Assembly (NCBI RefSeq): GCF_016405885.1
Contig: NZ_JAEKGC010000003.1
Location: forward strand, 248,001 to 312,000
Length of the DNA: 64,000 bases
DNA from: Arthrobacter sp. MSA 4-2
Lineage (GTDB): Bacteria; Actinomycetota; Actinomycetes; Actinomycetales; Micrococcaceae
Direction: 5' to 3'
Part shown: positions 57,779 through 64,000 of the stretch, one piece after another
Numbering within the stretch: position 1 is the first letter of the stretch
Layout of the letters: each line of letters starts with the position of its first letter
The notes under the pieces: model-generated
What the model was told of the DNA's origin: nothing
Seen by the model: the letters and a program-made list of their open reading frames with translations, nothing else
Databases searched by the model: none
Program-made: the position numbers and the translations under genes

Positions 57779-58107
57779 GATGCCTCCTCGGGGTTTGATT
57801 GCACATTCTTTCACGCAATTCCATTACCCGGGAGGGAGTGCCCGGAAGCTTCAGCCGGGGCGCGATCCCGTCCGGTCAGGCCGGAGCGACGACGTCGACG
57901 ATCGCACTCCTCGTGGCCTCCTCCTCGAACGGCGGGGACCAGACCAACACTCCATAGCGGCCCGGGGCGAGGTTGGCCCCGGCGGACGCCAATATGCCGC
58001 ACGGACGCATGCGCGGCGCGCATCCGACCACCACCGAAGGAATAGGTGGCCGCCGTCGTTCCGTGCTCGGTATGGTGACGCTGAATGGTCCAACGAGAGG
58101 AGATCCC

Positions 58108-58335
58108 ATGCCTAGGGGAGACATCGAAACGTTCCACGAGGTGGGCTTGTGGATGAACCGGCGCCAGGCGGTCGATGACAAGCCCTGGGGTCTTTCTGCC
58201 ACCAAGGAGGAGGCCGCCGGGATCGGCCGGAGTGTCGCCAAGGCGGAGAAGGTGGAGCACATCATCAGGAATATCGACGGGACCATCGGGGAACGGAACT
58301 CCTACGGGAACGACCCCAGCAGCGTCAGCGGCTGA
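58108..58335 (+). CDS. DUF2188 domain protein
   Basis: 75 aa; GAGAGGAG precedes ATG 58108 and the open frame upstream to 57973 is rejected. The DUF2188 pattern is clear: DIETFHEVGLWMNRRQAVDDKPWGLSATKEEAAGIGRSVAKAEKVEHIIRNIDGTIGERNSYGNDP, ending in the charged RNSYGNDP typical of actinobacterial members. Small single-domain protein, function unknown. Confidence 0.88.
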   Translation: MPRGDIETFHEVGLWMNRRQAVDDKPWGLSATKEEAAGIGRSVAKAEKVEHIIRNIDGTIGERNSYGNDPSSVSG

Positions 58336-58388
58336 GCGCTGCCGCCCTCATGCTGCACGGCCAATCCTGACGGGGCGGGCACCGCCCG

Positions 58389-58817
58389 TCACCTGAGGGT
58401 AAGCTCCTGCTGCATCGCCATTTCCTGCCTGAACTTGTTGACGTGCTGCGGGCAGAAGGACGCGACACCGGCCCCGGAAATGGTTCTCAGTTCCTCGGTC
58501 GTGTACGAACCTGTAGCGTCGCCTGCACGGATCAGGCTGCTCGCATCCTGGGCTGCCCCGCCCTGGTCGTACATCCTGCAGAAGCTCATGGCGATGGTGA
58601 TGATCTGGTCGCCCTTCATGAACTGCAGGTCGGGATGTTCCCGGCGGACGTAGTCGAGGAATGCCTTTTCGTGAAGTTCCTCGTCCGTCAACGCCGAGAC
58701 GGCCACCTTCACCCCCGGTGTGAGGTAGTCGGCAGTCGCGTCTGTCCGGGCGTCGGTGCCGCACCCGGCGAGGAGAAGTCCCGCGATGCCGAGCACTACA
58801 ACCGCAGGGTGTTTCAA
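58389..58817 (-). CDS. DUF732-like lipoprotein
   Basis: 142 aa. The start is TTG 58817, 6 bases after AGGAGGG. Lipoprotein signal with lipobox LLAGC (Cys19). The mature part, EKAFLDYVRREHPDLQFMKGDQIITIAMSFCRMYDQGG ... TISGAGVASFCPQHVNKF, has the F-L...I..A...C pattern and paired cysteines of DUF732 proteins, which are common in Mycobacteriales and relatives. Extracytoplasmic, membrane-anchored; function unknown. It shares strand with the small membrane protein gene 32 bases upstream. Confidence 0.78.
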   Translation of the reverse strand: MKHPAVVVLGIAGLLLAGCGTDARTDATADYLTPGVKVAVSALTDEELHEKAFLDYVRREHPDLQFMKGDQIITIAMSFCRMYDQGGAAQDASSLIRAGDATGSYTTEELRTISGAGVASFCPQHVNKFRQEMAMQQELTLR

Positions 58818-58849
58818 GGGTCCCTCCTAGGAAGTATTCGACTCTGATT

Positions 58850-59269
58850 CTAGTGCCCGGTCAGCGCGCTCCCGCCGCGGTGACCCTGTCCAGCAGGCCG
58901 CCGCCGATACAGGCGACGGATGACACGCAGCGCGAGAATCGCGGCCGGCAAGAGGGCGAACAACGTCGCCAGGATGAAGTACTCAGTGACGATGATCGTT
59001 TCGGCCGTGCCGGCTTCCCAGAACCGGCATTCAACGCCCAGCGGAAAAACCAGCTCGTCGCCGCTGCCTTCGTAGGGACCGGCCAAGCCCGGGTCCCACC
59101 CCTCCGGCAAAAACTCAAGGCAGTAGAGCCGGGTTTCAATGAAGGCTTGGCGGATGAATATTTGGACAAGCTCTCTGACCAACAGGTACCACAGTGCGCA
59201 TCCTGCGAGTCCAAGAACGACAAGCTTGAGCAGGCCTGTCCCGCCAGCCCCCTCGGCGGTATTCGCCAT
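58850..59269 (-). CDS. Small membrane protein with two helices, 139 aa
   Basis: GGGGGA precedes ATG 59269. Helices at residues 12-38 (LLKLVVLGLAGCALWYLLVRELVQIFI) and about 92-116 (IIVTEYFILATLFALLPAAILALRVI) flank a 50-residue extracytoplasmic loop with two cysteines (RLYCLEFLPEGWDPG, GVECRFWEAG). Basic cytoplasmic tail. No family recognised. It precedes the DUF732-like lipoprotein gene and may be co-transcribed with it. Confidence 0.7.
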   Translation of the reverse strand: MANTAEGAGGTGLLKLVVLGLAGCALWYLLVRELVQIFIRQAFIETRLYCLEFLPEGWDPGLAGPYEGSGDELVFPLGVECRFWEAGTAETIIVTEYFILATLFALLPAAILALRVIRRLYRRRPAGQGHRGGSALTGH

Positions 59270-59480
59270 TTGTCCCCCAAGTTCTTTGAACTAGAGGTCA
59301 GGCTACACGGGTCGAATCCATAGCCAGGACTGGGGGTGGCTGCCAGACGATCGAGCCGTGCTGGCAGCTACCCTCCGGCTTTTCGCAAAAAACTTTCACT
59401 CAGGTTTCGTGTCGAGGACTGACTCACTGTGTGACATGGGACACGCTGATCTTTCACCCCGTGTTCCCTGAAGGAGATCC

Positions 59481-62195
59481 GTGAAATCCCGCCACGCCAC
59501 TGTCGTCGTGCTGACCGCACTCGTCGCCAATTCCGCCGCGTCGCTACCCGCCCACGCCGCCCCGAATGACCCCGGCTCCCCTCCCGCCGTCGCGCAGCAC
59601 TCGCTGCGCACCGCCGTCACCGATGAGAACTTCTACTTCGTCATGGCCGACCGCTTCCAGAACGGCAGCACGGCCAACGACGACGGCGGACTCGGCGCCG
59701 ATCCCTCCGTCTCCGGATTCGATCCGACCCGGAAGGGCTACTACAACGGCGGCGACCTCCAGGGCCTGCTCAAGGAACTCGACTACATCCAGGGAATGGG
59801 CACCACGTCCATCTGGCTGACCCCTAGCTTCAAGAACCGCGCAGTGCAGCCCGAGGACAACTCCGCGGGGTATCACGGCTACTGGATTACGGACTTCACG
59901 CAGATCGACCCGCACCTCGGCACCAACGAGGACCTCAAAACGCTCATCGACGCCGCGCACTCACGAGGCATGAAGGTCTACTTCGACATCATCACCAACC
60001 ACACCGCCGACGTGATCGGCTACGATGCCGGCGAGCGCGCGCCCTACATCTCGAAGGACGAGGAGCCGTACCGCGACGCCGATGGAAACGAGTTTGACGA
60101 CCGTGACTACGCGGGCACCGGCACTTTCCCCGCCCTCGACCCGGCGACCTCGTTCCCCTACGTGCCCGTGGTGCCGGAGGCCGACCGGGACCTGAAAGTC
60201 CCCGAGTGGCTCAACGACCCCACGCTCTATCACAACCGCGGAGACACGACCTTCACCGGGGAGGACTCCCACTACGGCGACTTCTTCGGCCTCGACGACC
60301 TCTCCACCGAGAACCCCCGCGTGGTCGACGGCATGATCGACATCTACAAAACGTGGATCACCGACTTCGGAGTGGACGGCTTCCGGATCGACACCATGAA
60401 GCACGTGAACGACGAGTTCTGGCAGGCGTTCGGCCCCGAGGTGCTGACCTATGCCCGGGAGCAGGGCAAGGACGAGTTCTTCATGTTCGGGGAGGTCTTC
60501 GACACCACCAAGTCCTTCACCTCGCAGTTCACCACCCGCAACCGGATGCAGTCCGTGCTCGACTTCCCGTTCCAGGCCGCCGCACGCGGCTACGCGTCGC
60601 AGGGCGCGCCGGCGACCGACCTCCAGAACTTCTTCGCCGGCGACGACTGGTACACGGATGCCGACTCGAACGCCTACAGCCTGCCGACCTTCCTCGGGAA
60701 CCACGACATGGGGCGCATCGGCAGCTTCCTGGCGGCGGACAATCCCGGGGCCCCGGAGGACGAATTGGTGGCCCGGGACACCCTGGCCCACGAACTCATG
60801 TACTTCTCCCGCGGCAACCCCGTGATCTACTACGGCGACGAACAGGGCTTCACGGGCCCCGGCGGTGACCAGGACGCGCGGCAGACGCTGTTCGCGAGCC
60901 AAGTGCCCGAGTACCTGGACGATGACCTACTGGGCACTGCTGCGACGCACGCCACCGACAACTTCGACGCAGACCACCCTCTCTACCAGAGCATCGCCAC
61001 GCTGGCCGAGGTCACCGCCGACCATCCTGCGCTGCGGAATGGCGCGCACCAGCACCGGTACGCCTCCGACGGCCCGGGCATCTACGCGTTCTCCCGCGTG
61101 GACTCCGACAACCGGCGCGAGTACGTGGTGGCCCTCAATAACAGCACCGAGCCGCAGACCGCGGCGATCCCCACCTATGCGGCCAAGCGCAATTTCGGCC
61201 TCGTGTACGGCGACGCCCCGAAGCGCGCCCGGTCGGCCGCCGACGGCACCCTCAGCGTCACCGTGCCGGCCCTGTCCACCGTGGTGTACGAGCTCTCCGG
61301 CGCGATTCCGCACTCCAGCAAGGCCCCGGGCATCAGCCTGCAGCAGCCCGCTCCGGCCGCCGAAGACAACGGCCGCATGAGGGTCGCCGCCGACGTCGCC
61401 GGTTCCTCCTTCTACGAGGTCACCTTCGAGGCCCGCACTCCCGGCACCGGGTGGACGAGCATCGGCACGGATGACAACGCCCCCTACAGCGTGTATCACG
61501 ACACGAGCGGGCTGGCGGCGGGCTCCACCGTTGAGTACCGCGCCGTCGTCCTCGACAACGGCTACCACACGCGGACCTCCCCGCCGGCGTCGGCGGCTGT
61601 GCCCGCACCGAAGCTCACCATGGGGCTCCCAGCCGAGGGCACGCAGGTGCAGGGTGACGTCGAGGTGACCGCGACCGCGAGCCCGGAGGACTCCGACCAC
61701 GCCGTGACGCTCGAGCGGAGCGTGAACGGCGGTGCGTGGACCGCGATCGGCACCGACGACTCGTCGCCGACGTACACTGCCGTCGACGACCTGGCGGCGC
61801 TCGGGCTCCCCGAGGGGACGCAGGTGCGGTACCGGGCGGTGCTGGGCAGCTCCGTCAGCGACATCAGGACCGTGACGGTCGGGTCCGTCGTCGAGCAGCC
61901 GGACACGGTGGCGGTGGCCGGTAGCCTCAATTCCGAACTGGGGTGCGGCGGGGACTGGGATCCGGCGTGCGACCAGGCGCAGATGAAGTTCGACGATGCG
62001 TCGCGGACCTGGATCCTCGAAATCGCCGACCTGCCCGCGGGCAACTACGAGTACAAGGCGGCCCTCAACCGCAGCTGGACCGAGAACTACGGTGCCGGCG
62101 GCGGCCGTGATGGCAGTAACATCGCCCTCAACCACGCCGGTGGTCCGGTGACCTTCACCTACGACCACCGCACGCACGTGATTACGACGCACTGA
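59481..62195 (+). CDS. Secreted GH13 alpha-amylase with C-terminal accessory domains
   Basis: 904 aa from GTG 59481 after AAGGAG. Signal peptide ends near PAHAA. GH13 barrel with SIWLTPSFKN, DIITNHTAD, nucleophile Asp304 in GFRIDTMKHVN, acid/base Glu338 in FMFGEVFD and Asp409 in FLGNHDMGR. After an all-beta domain C come two Ig/FN3-like repeats (about residues 630-810) and a pullulanase-type X25 module (VAVAGSLNSELGCGGDWDPACDQAQMKFD ... YEYKAALNRSWTENYGAGG). It should attack starch or pullulan outside the cell. In relatives, as I recall, this layout can continue into a second catalytic domain; here it stops right after X25. Confidence 0.92.
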   Translation: MKSRHATVVVLTALVANSAASLPAHAAPNDPGSPPAVAQHSLRTAVTDENFYFVMADRFQNGSTANDDGGLGADPSVSGFDPTRKGYYNGGDLQGLLKELDYIQGMGTTSIWLTPSFKNRAVQPEDNSAGYHGYWITDFTQIDPHLGTNEDLKTLIDAAHSRGMKVYFDIITNHTADVIGYDAGERAPYISKDEEPYRDADGNEFDDRDYAGTGTFPALDPATSFPYVPVVPEADRDLKVPEWLNDPTLYHNRGDTTFTGEDSHYGDFFGLDDLSTENPRVVDGMIDIYKTWITDFGVDGFRIDTMKHVNDEFWQAFGPEVLTYAREQGKDEFFMFGEVFDTTKSFTSQFTTRNRMQSVLDFPFQAAARGYASQGAPATDLQNFFAGDDWYTDADSNAYSLPTFLGNHDMGRIGSFLAADNPGAPEDELVARDTLAHELMYFSRGNPVIYYGDEQGFTGPGGDQDARQTLFASQVPEYLDDDLLGTAATHATDNFDADHPLYQSIATLAEVTADHPALRNGAHQHRYASDGPGIYAFSRVDSDNRREYVVALNNSTEPQTAAIPTYAAKRNFGLVYGDAPKRARSAADGTLSVTVPALSTVVYELSGAIPHSSKAPGISLQQPAPAAEDNGRMRVAADVAGSSFYEVTFEARTPGTGWTSIGTDDNAPYSVYHDTSGLAAGSTVEYRAVVLDNGYHTRTSPPASAAVPAPKLTMGLPAEGTQVQGDVEVTATASPEDSDHAVTLERSVNGGAWTAIGTDDSSPTYTAVDDLAALGLPEGTQVRYRAVLGSSVSDIRTVTVGSVVEQPDTVAVAGSLNSELGCGGDWDPACDQAQMKFDDASRTWILEIADLPAGNYEYKAALNRSWTENYGAGGGRDGSNIALNHAGGPVTFTYDHRTHVITTH

Positions 62196-62210
62196 CCGAA
62201 GTGGACGACG

Positions 62211-62238
62211 GCGGCCGGGGCCTAGGGGTCCCGGCCGC
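62211..62238 (+). terminator. Hairpin terminator after the amylase gene
   Basis: GCGGCCGGG (62211-62219) pairs with CCCGGCCGC (62230-62238), a 9-bp perfect stem with a 10-base loop, 16 bases beyond the stop codon. No T tract. Confidence 0.55.
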
Positions 62239-62394
62239 TGTCATGTCCGAGCTCCCAAGCGCCAGCCCCTGCGCTTGAGCACCCAGGAGAGTCTTGATCC
62301 CACACCGACCACAAGGAGGAGGGCGAGGGGTAGCCGAGGGCCCGCGACAGTTTGGCGCACAGGAGCCACGCAAGACGCAAAATCCTGGGAACAG

Positions 62395-62424
62395 TGGAGC
62401 TTAGGGGAATCGAACCCCTGACCT
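62395..62424 (-). other. tRNA 3'-end fragment, probable integration (att) site
   Basis: Read on the minus strand, 62424-62395 gives a variable loop AGGTC, a complete T arm (AGGGG, loop TTCGATT, CCCCT), the 3' acceptor strand AAGCTCC and discriminator A. The 5' half of the tRNA (acceptor, D arm, anticodon) is absent to the right, where sequence becomes more AT-rich. Such 3' remnants are left where tyrosine-integrase elements insert into tRNA genes. U70 with A73 would fit tRNA-Ala, but the anticodon is missing; a tmRNA 3' end is an alternative. The rest of 62239-62561 holds a CAAGCGC/GCGCTTG hairpin (62257-62279 region) and no gene that I recognise. Confidence 0.72.
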
Positions 62425-62561
62425 TTTCTCAGGGGACGGCTTATTTCGATACTTGCCAAGGCCTGTCATTCTGCCAATAATCCGCGGAATCTAGGCGTTT
62501 TTAGTGACCTGCGAGGTCCATCAGATGTCATCGTATTTCATCGTTTCCGTGTGGTAAACGT

Positions 62562-62774
62562 GTGACCGACTACGCACTCCTCTCACCGGACGCACCCAGG
62601 AAGGCAAGAGCAGAGATCCCATCCGGTGCGTATTACACGGGCGGCCCGCTGATGGGAGCGGACGGCCACCGGACGCCGATTCGCTGGATACTGGGATTCA
62701 CCGATGGCGGTGTCGACTTATACCTACGAGAGCCTGCCGGCCGCGGAGCAGCGTGCCCTGCCGGTAGCCGATGA
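62562..62774 (+). CDS. Doubtful short open frame in the AT-rich region
   Basis: 70 codons from GTG 62562 with no clear ribosome site and no recognised domain (MTDYALLSPDAPRKARAEIPSGAYYTGG). Near its end an ATG at 62704 opens another frame (AVSTYTYESLPAAEQRALPVADELTAAFD) to a TAG at about 62796, which looks at least as protein-like. The pair may be remnants of a decayed gene in the integrated region. Low confidence that either is functional. Confidence 0.2.
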   Translation: MTDYALLSPDAPRKARAEIPSGAYYTGGPLMGADGHRTPIRWILGFTDGGVDLYLREPAGRGAACPAGSR

Positions 62775-62989
62775 ACTCACCGCAGCCTTCGATTAGATCG
62801 GCGCGGGGAGCGGGGATTAAGAGCATTGTCACCATACCTTGACATAAGCACTATTATCGGCGGCTATACGAAAAGCCTCCAATACAGCTGCGTGGAGGTC
62901 AACACAGCGCTGCTCAAGTGTTGTGTTGATAATCGCCGTAGTAAATCTCGGACGCGTACAAGACACAATCTTTTATAGGTGCTGTTTTG

Positions 62990-63063
62990 TTGCGGGGACA
63001 GGATTTGAACCTGTGACCTCTGGGTTATGAGCCCAGCGAGCTACCGAACTGCTCCATCCCGCG
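62990..63063 (-). tRNA. Initiator tRNA-Met (CAT)
   Basis: 74 nt without encoded CCA. Minus strand: acceptor CGCGGGA, D arm GAGC...GCTC, anticodon arm CTGGG-CTCATAA-CCCAG with three G-C pairs expected of initiators, variable AGGTC, T arm ACAGG-TTCAAAT-CCTGT, acceptor CCCCGCA, discriminator A. The unpaired C1/A72 at the acceptor end is the bacterial initiator hallmark. Position 7 (A) faces position 66 (C), one unusual mismatch. The 193 bases between 62797 and 62989 are AT-rich and show no gene. Confidence 0.93.
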
Positions 63064-63485
63064 GCGCATGGATGACCCCTACTCACCGCATGACGAATAC
63101 ACCAATCAGAGGCATCTGCGGCCTAGACGGGTTTGCTAGCCCTTCATACCTGCGGTGGGGTGGGCGAGTGGCACAGCTCGAGAACGTGACGTCCCTGGGC
63201 GTTGATCCATGTATCTGGCATCGCGTCTCGACCAAGCCGATCGGCAATGGCGGGGGCAGCCCAAAGAACTCACCGGGATGATGAATCGGACCCATAACCG
63301 GCAGGGATGCGTCCGCGCGGGACTGCTGGACCTCGTTCCAGGCAATCAGGGAAGGCTCACGCGGGCTGGACTCTTGTCAGGGGCCCCAACCACCCCACCT
63401 ACACTCTTGTTCCTAAAAAGCTCGGAGTGTCAGTGGTGCGCGCGATTATGTAATTGAAGCCAAACACATAGAGGGAGCCGCCACC
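63064..63485. other. 422-base stretch without a convincing gene
   Basis: Between the tRNA and the gene at the right edge, several short frames on both strands are open, but none has a ribosome site, recognised domain or consistent coding character. One of them would run through the tRNA gene. The promoters of the tRNA (minus) and the edge gene (plus) should lie here; I cannot place them confidently. Confidence 0.5.
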
Positions 63486-64000
63486 GTGGAAACGCTCATT
63501 GCCGGAGACACAATAACTGTCCAGCCATGGCTCATCCCCACTGATGCAATGCCCGTCGAGAAAACCCATGCGGATCCACTGCTTTGCCCGGCATCGGAAG
63601 AGGAATTTGAGTGGATGGCCTATATGACTGGCTGTCGAACTGATTGGTACGACCTCAAATCGCTGGACCGGTTCGTCGAAGTGATCAACATGACATCCCG
63701 GAACGGTGACTGGTCGGTCATCCAATCCAAAAATCTCGACCACCGGACCTCTGGCCGCTACGTGCAGGTGATGAATATAGGAAGTGCGTACCACGTGGAA
63801 GTGGCATCCAAGGAAGACGAGATTATCCGCAACTGGCGGATTGGACTGGGTACGGAAGCGGATGACGCCGGAAACGAGCCCTACTCTCCCGCCGTCCCAA
63901 CACAACAATTACCCTTCACCGCAGTCACCGAGGTACTGGACTCGTGGCTGCGAGGGCACGGCATACCGCTTGGCTATGGGGCAGCACTGCACGTCTACGG
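63486..64000 (+). CDS. Unrecognised protein, 3' end outside window
   Basis: GAGGGAG lies about 10 bases before GTG 63486, and the frame stays open for 171 codons to the right edge. The product starts METLIAGDTITVQPWLIPT and includes EEEFEWMAYMTGCRTDWYDLKSLDRFVEVINM, RTSGRYVQVMNIGSAYHVEVASKED and AVTEVLDSWLRGHGIPLGYG. No signal peptide or membrane segment. Composition and codon use are plausible for a real protein and better than the antisense frame. The YVQVMN...YHVEV strand pattern reminds me of small immunity-type or conserved hypothetical proteins of Actinobacteria, but I cannot name a family. Confidence 0.65.
   Translation, partial: METLIAGDTITVQPWLIPTDAMPVEKTHADPLLCPASEEEFEWMAYMTGCRTDWYDLKSLDRFVEVINMTSRNGDWSVIQSKNLDHRTSGRYVQVMNIGSAYHVEVASKEDEIIRNWRIGLGTEADDAGNEPYSPAVPTQQLPFTAVTEVLDSWLRGHGIPLGYGAALHVY

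Noticed and set aside
59430..59445. TGTGACATGGGACACG as a possible GlxR/CRP site before the amylase gene
   Set aside because: The left half TGTGA is perfect, but the right half matches TCACA at only 3 of 5 positions; not enough for a call.
62562..62590. DYALLS-like coding sequence resembling a tmRNA tag (actinobacterial tags end in DYALAA)
   Set aside because: No tmRNA 5' end or matching tRNA-like 3' end exists in the right orientation and distance; the resemblance is probably chance.
63027..63281. 84-codon plus-strand frame
   Set aside because: It runs through the initiator tRNA gene and has no ribosome site or recognisable domain.
63399..63908. Minus-strand 169-codon open frame at the right edge
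   Set aside because: It is antisense to the plus-strand frame from 63486, which has a ribosome site, better composition and stays open to the window end; the minus frame has many Cys/His/Arg runs and no start signal.

Overview
The window is a high-GC stretch of actinobacterial chromosome. Gene families, GC-rich codon use, a DtxR/IdeR-type iron box, many apparently leaderless genes and DUF6480, DUF4193, DUF2188 and CGNR proteins together suggest a Micrococcaceae-like organism (Arthrobacter relatives); that placement is inference. Genes are densely packed on both strands, often ending in strong hairpins between convergent neighbours. I see no CRISPR array, insertion sequence or rRNA operon.

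Layout. 1-9.7 kb: housekeeping and stress genes (flavin oxidoreductase entering from the left edge, DUF6480, iron-siderophore binding lipoprotein behind an iron box, PRC-barrel, ChaB-like, ATP-grasp ligase, ABC-F ATPase, YciI-like, TerC, AMIN-like exported protein, SDR). 9.7-16.8 kb: an ArsR/SRPBCC pair with its operator on the start codon, DUF2071, a DNA-repair pair (spore-photoproduct-lyase-like radical SAM enzyme plus uracil-DNA-glycosylase-like protein), a CGNR regulator, and a flavin oxidoreductase divergent from an OhrR-like MarR regulator. 16.8-23.7 kb: a translationally coupled sugar-acid operon converging on 2-keto-3-deoxygluconate (enolase-superfamily dehydratase, 2-hydroxyacid dehydrogenase, zinc alcohol dehydrogenase, KduD-like SDR, KDPG aldolase, KDG kinase), divergent from a LacI regulator with a perfect palindromic operator between them. 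23.7-28.6 kb: a reductase, a secreted GH26-type hydrolase preceded by a cyclic-di-GMP-I riboswitch, and a divergent response regulator/histidine kinase pair.

28.6-37.6 kb is a galactoside-utilisation block: GH36 alpha-galactosidase, LacI repressor, GH42 beta-galactosidase, two ABC permeases and a binding lipoprotein, with paired LacI-type operators over the beta-galactosidase promoter and a textbook terminator at the end. 37.6-44.5 kb holds a Tat-exported hydrolase, acylphosphatase, MalQ, an amino-acid permease and a large LxxG heptad-repeat membrane protein, followed by a hairpin / 16-bp repeat / hairpin element. 44.5-59.3 kb has mixed metabolic, repair (AlkB), regulatory (MarR, XRE/DUF2975, GAF) and small membrane or hypothetical genes, including two DUF4193 paralogues. 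59.5-62.2 kb encodes a secreted GH13 amylase with accessory domains.

Right edge (62.4-64 kb): a tRNA 3'-end fragment marks an apparent integration boundary. Beyond it base composition is visibly more AT-rich, coding is sparse, an initiator tRNA-Met lies on the minus strand, and an unrecognised gene runs off the window.
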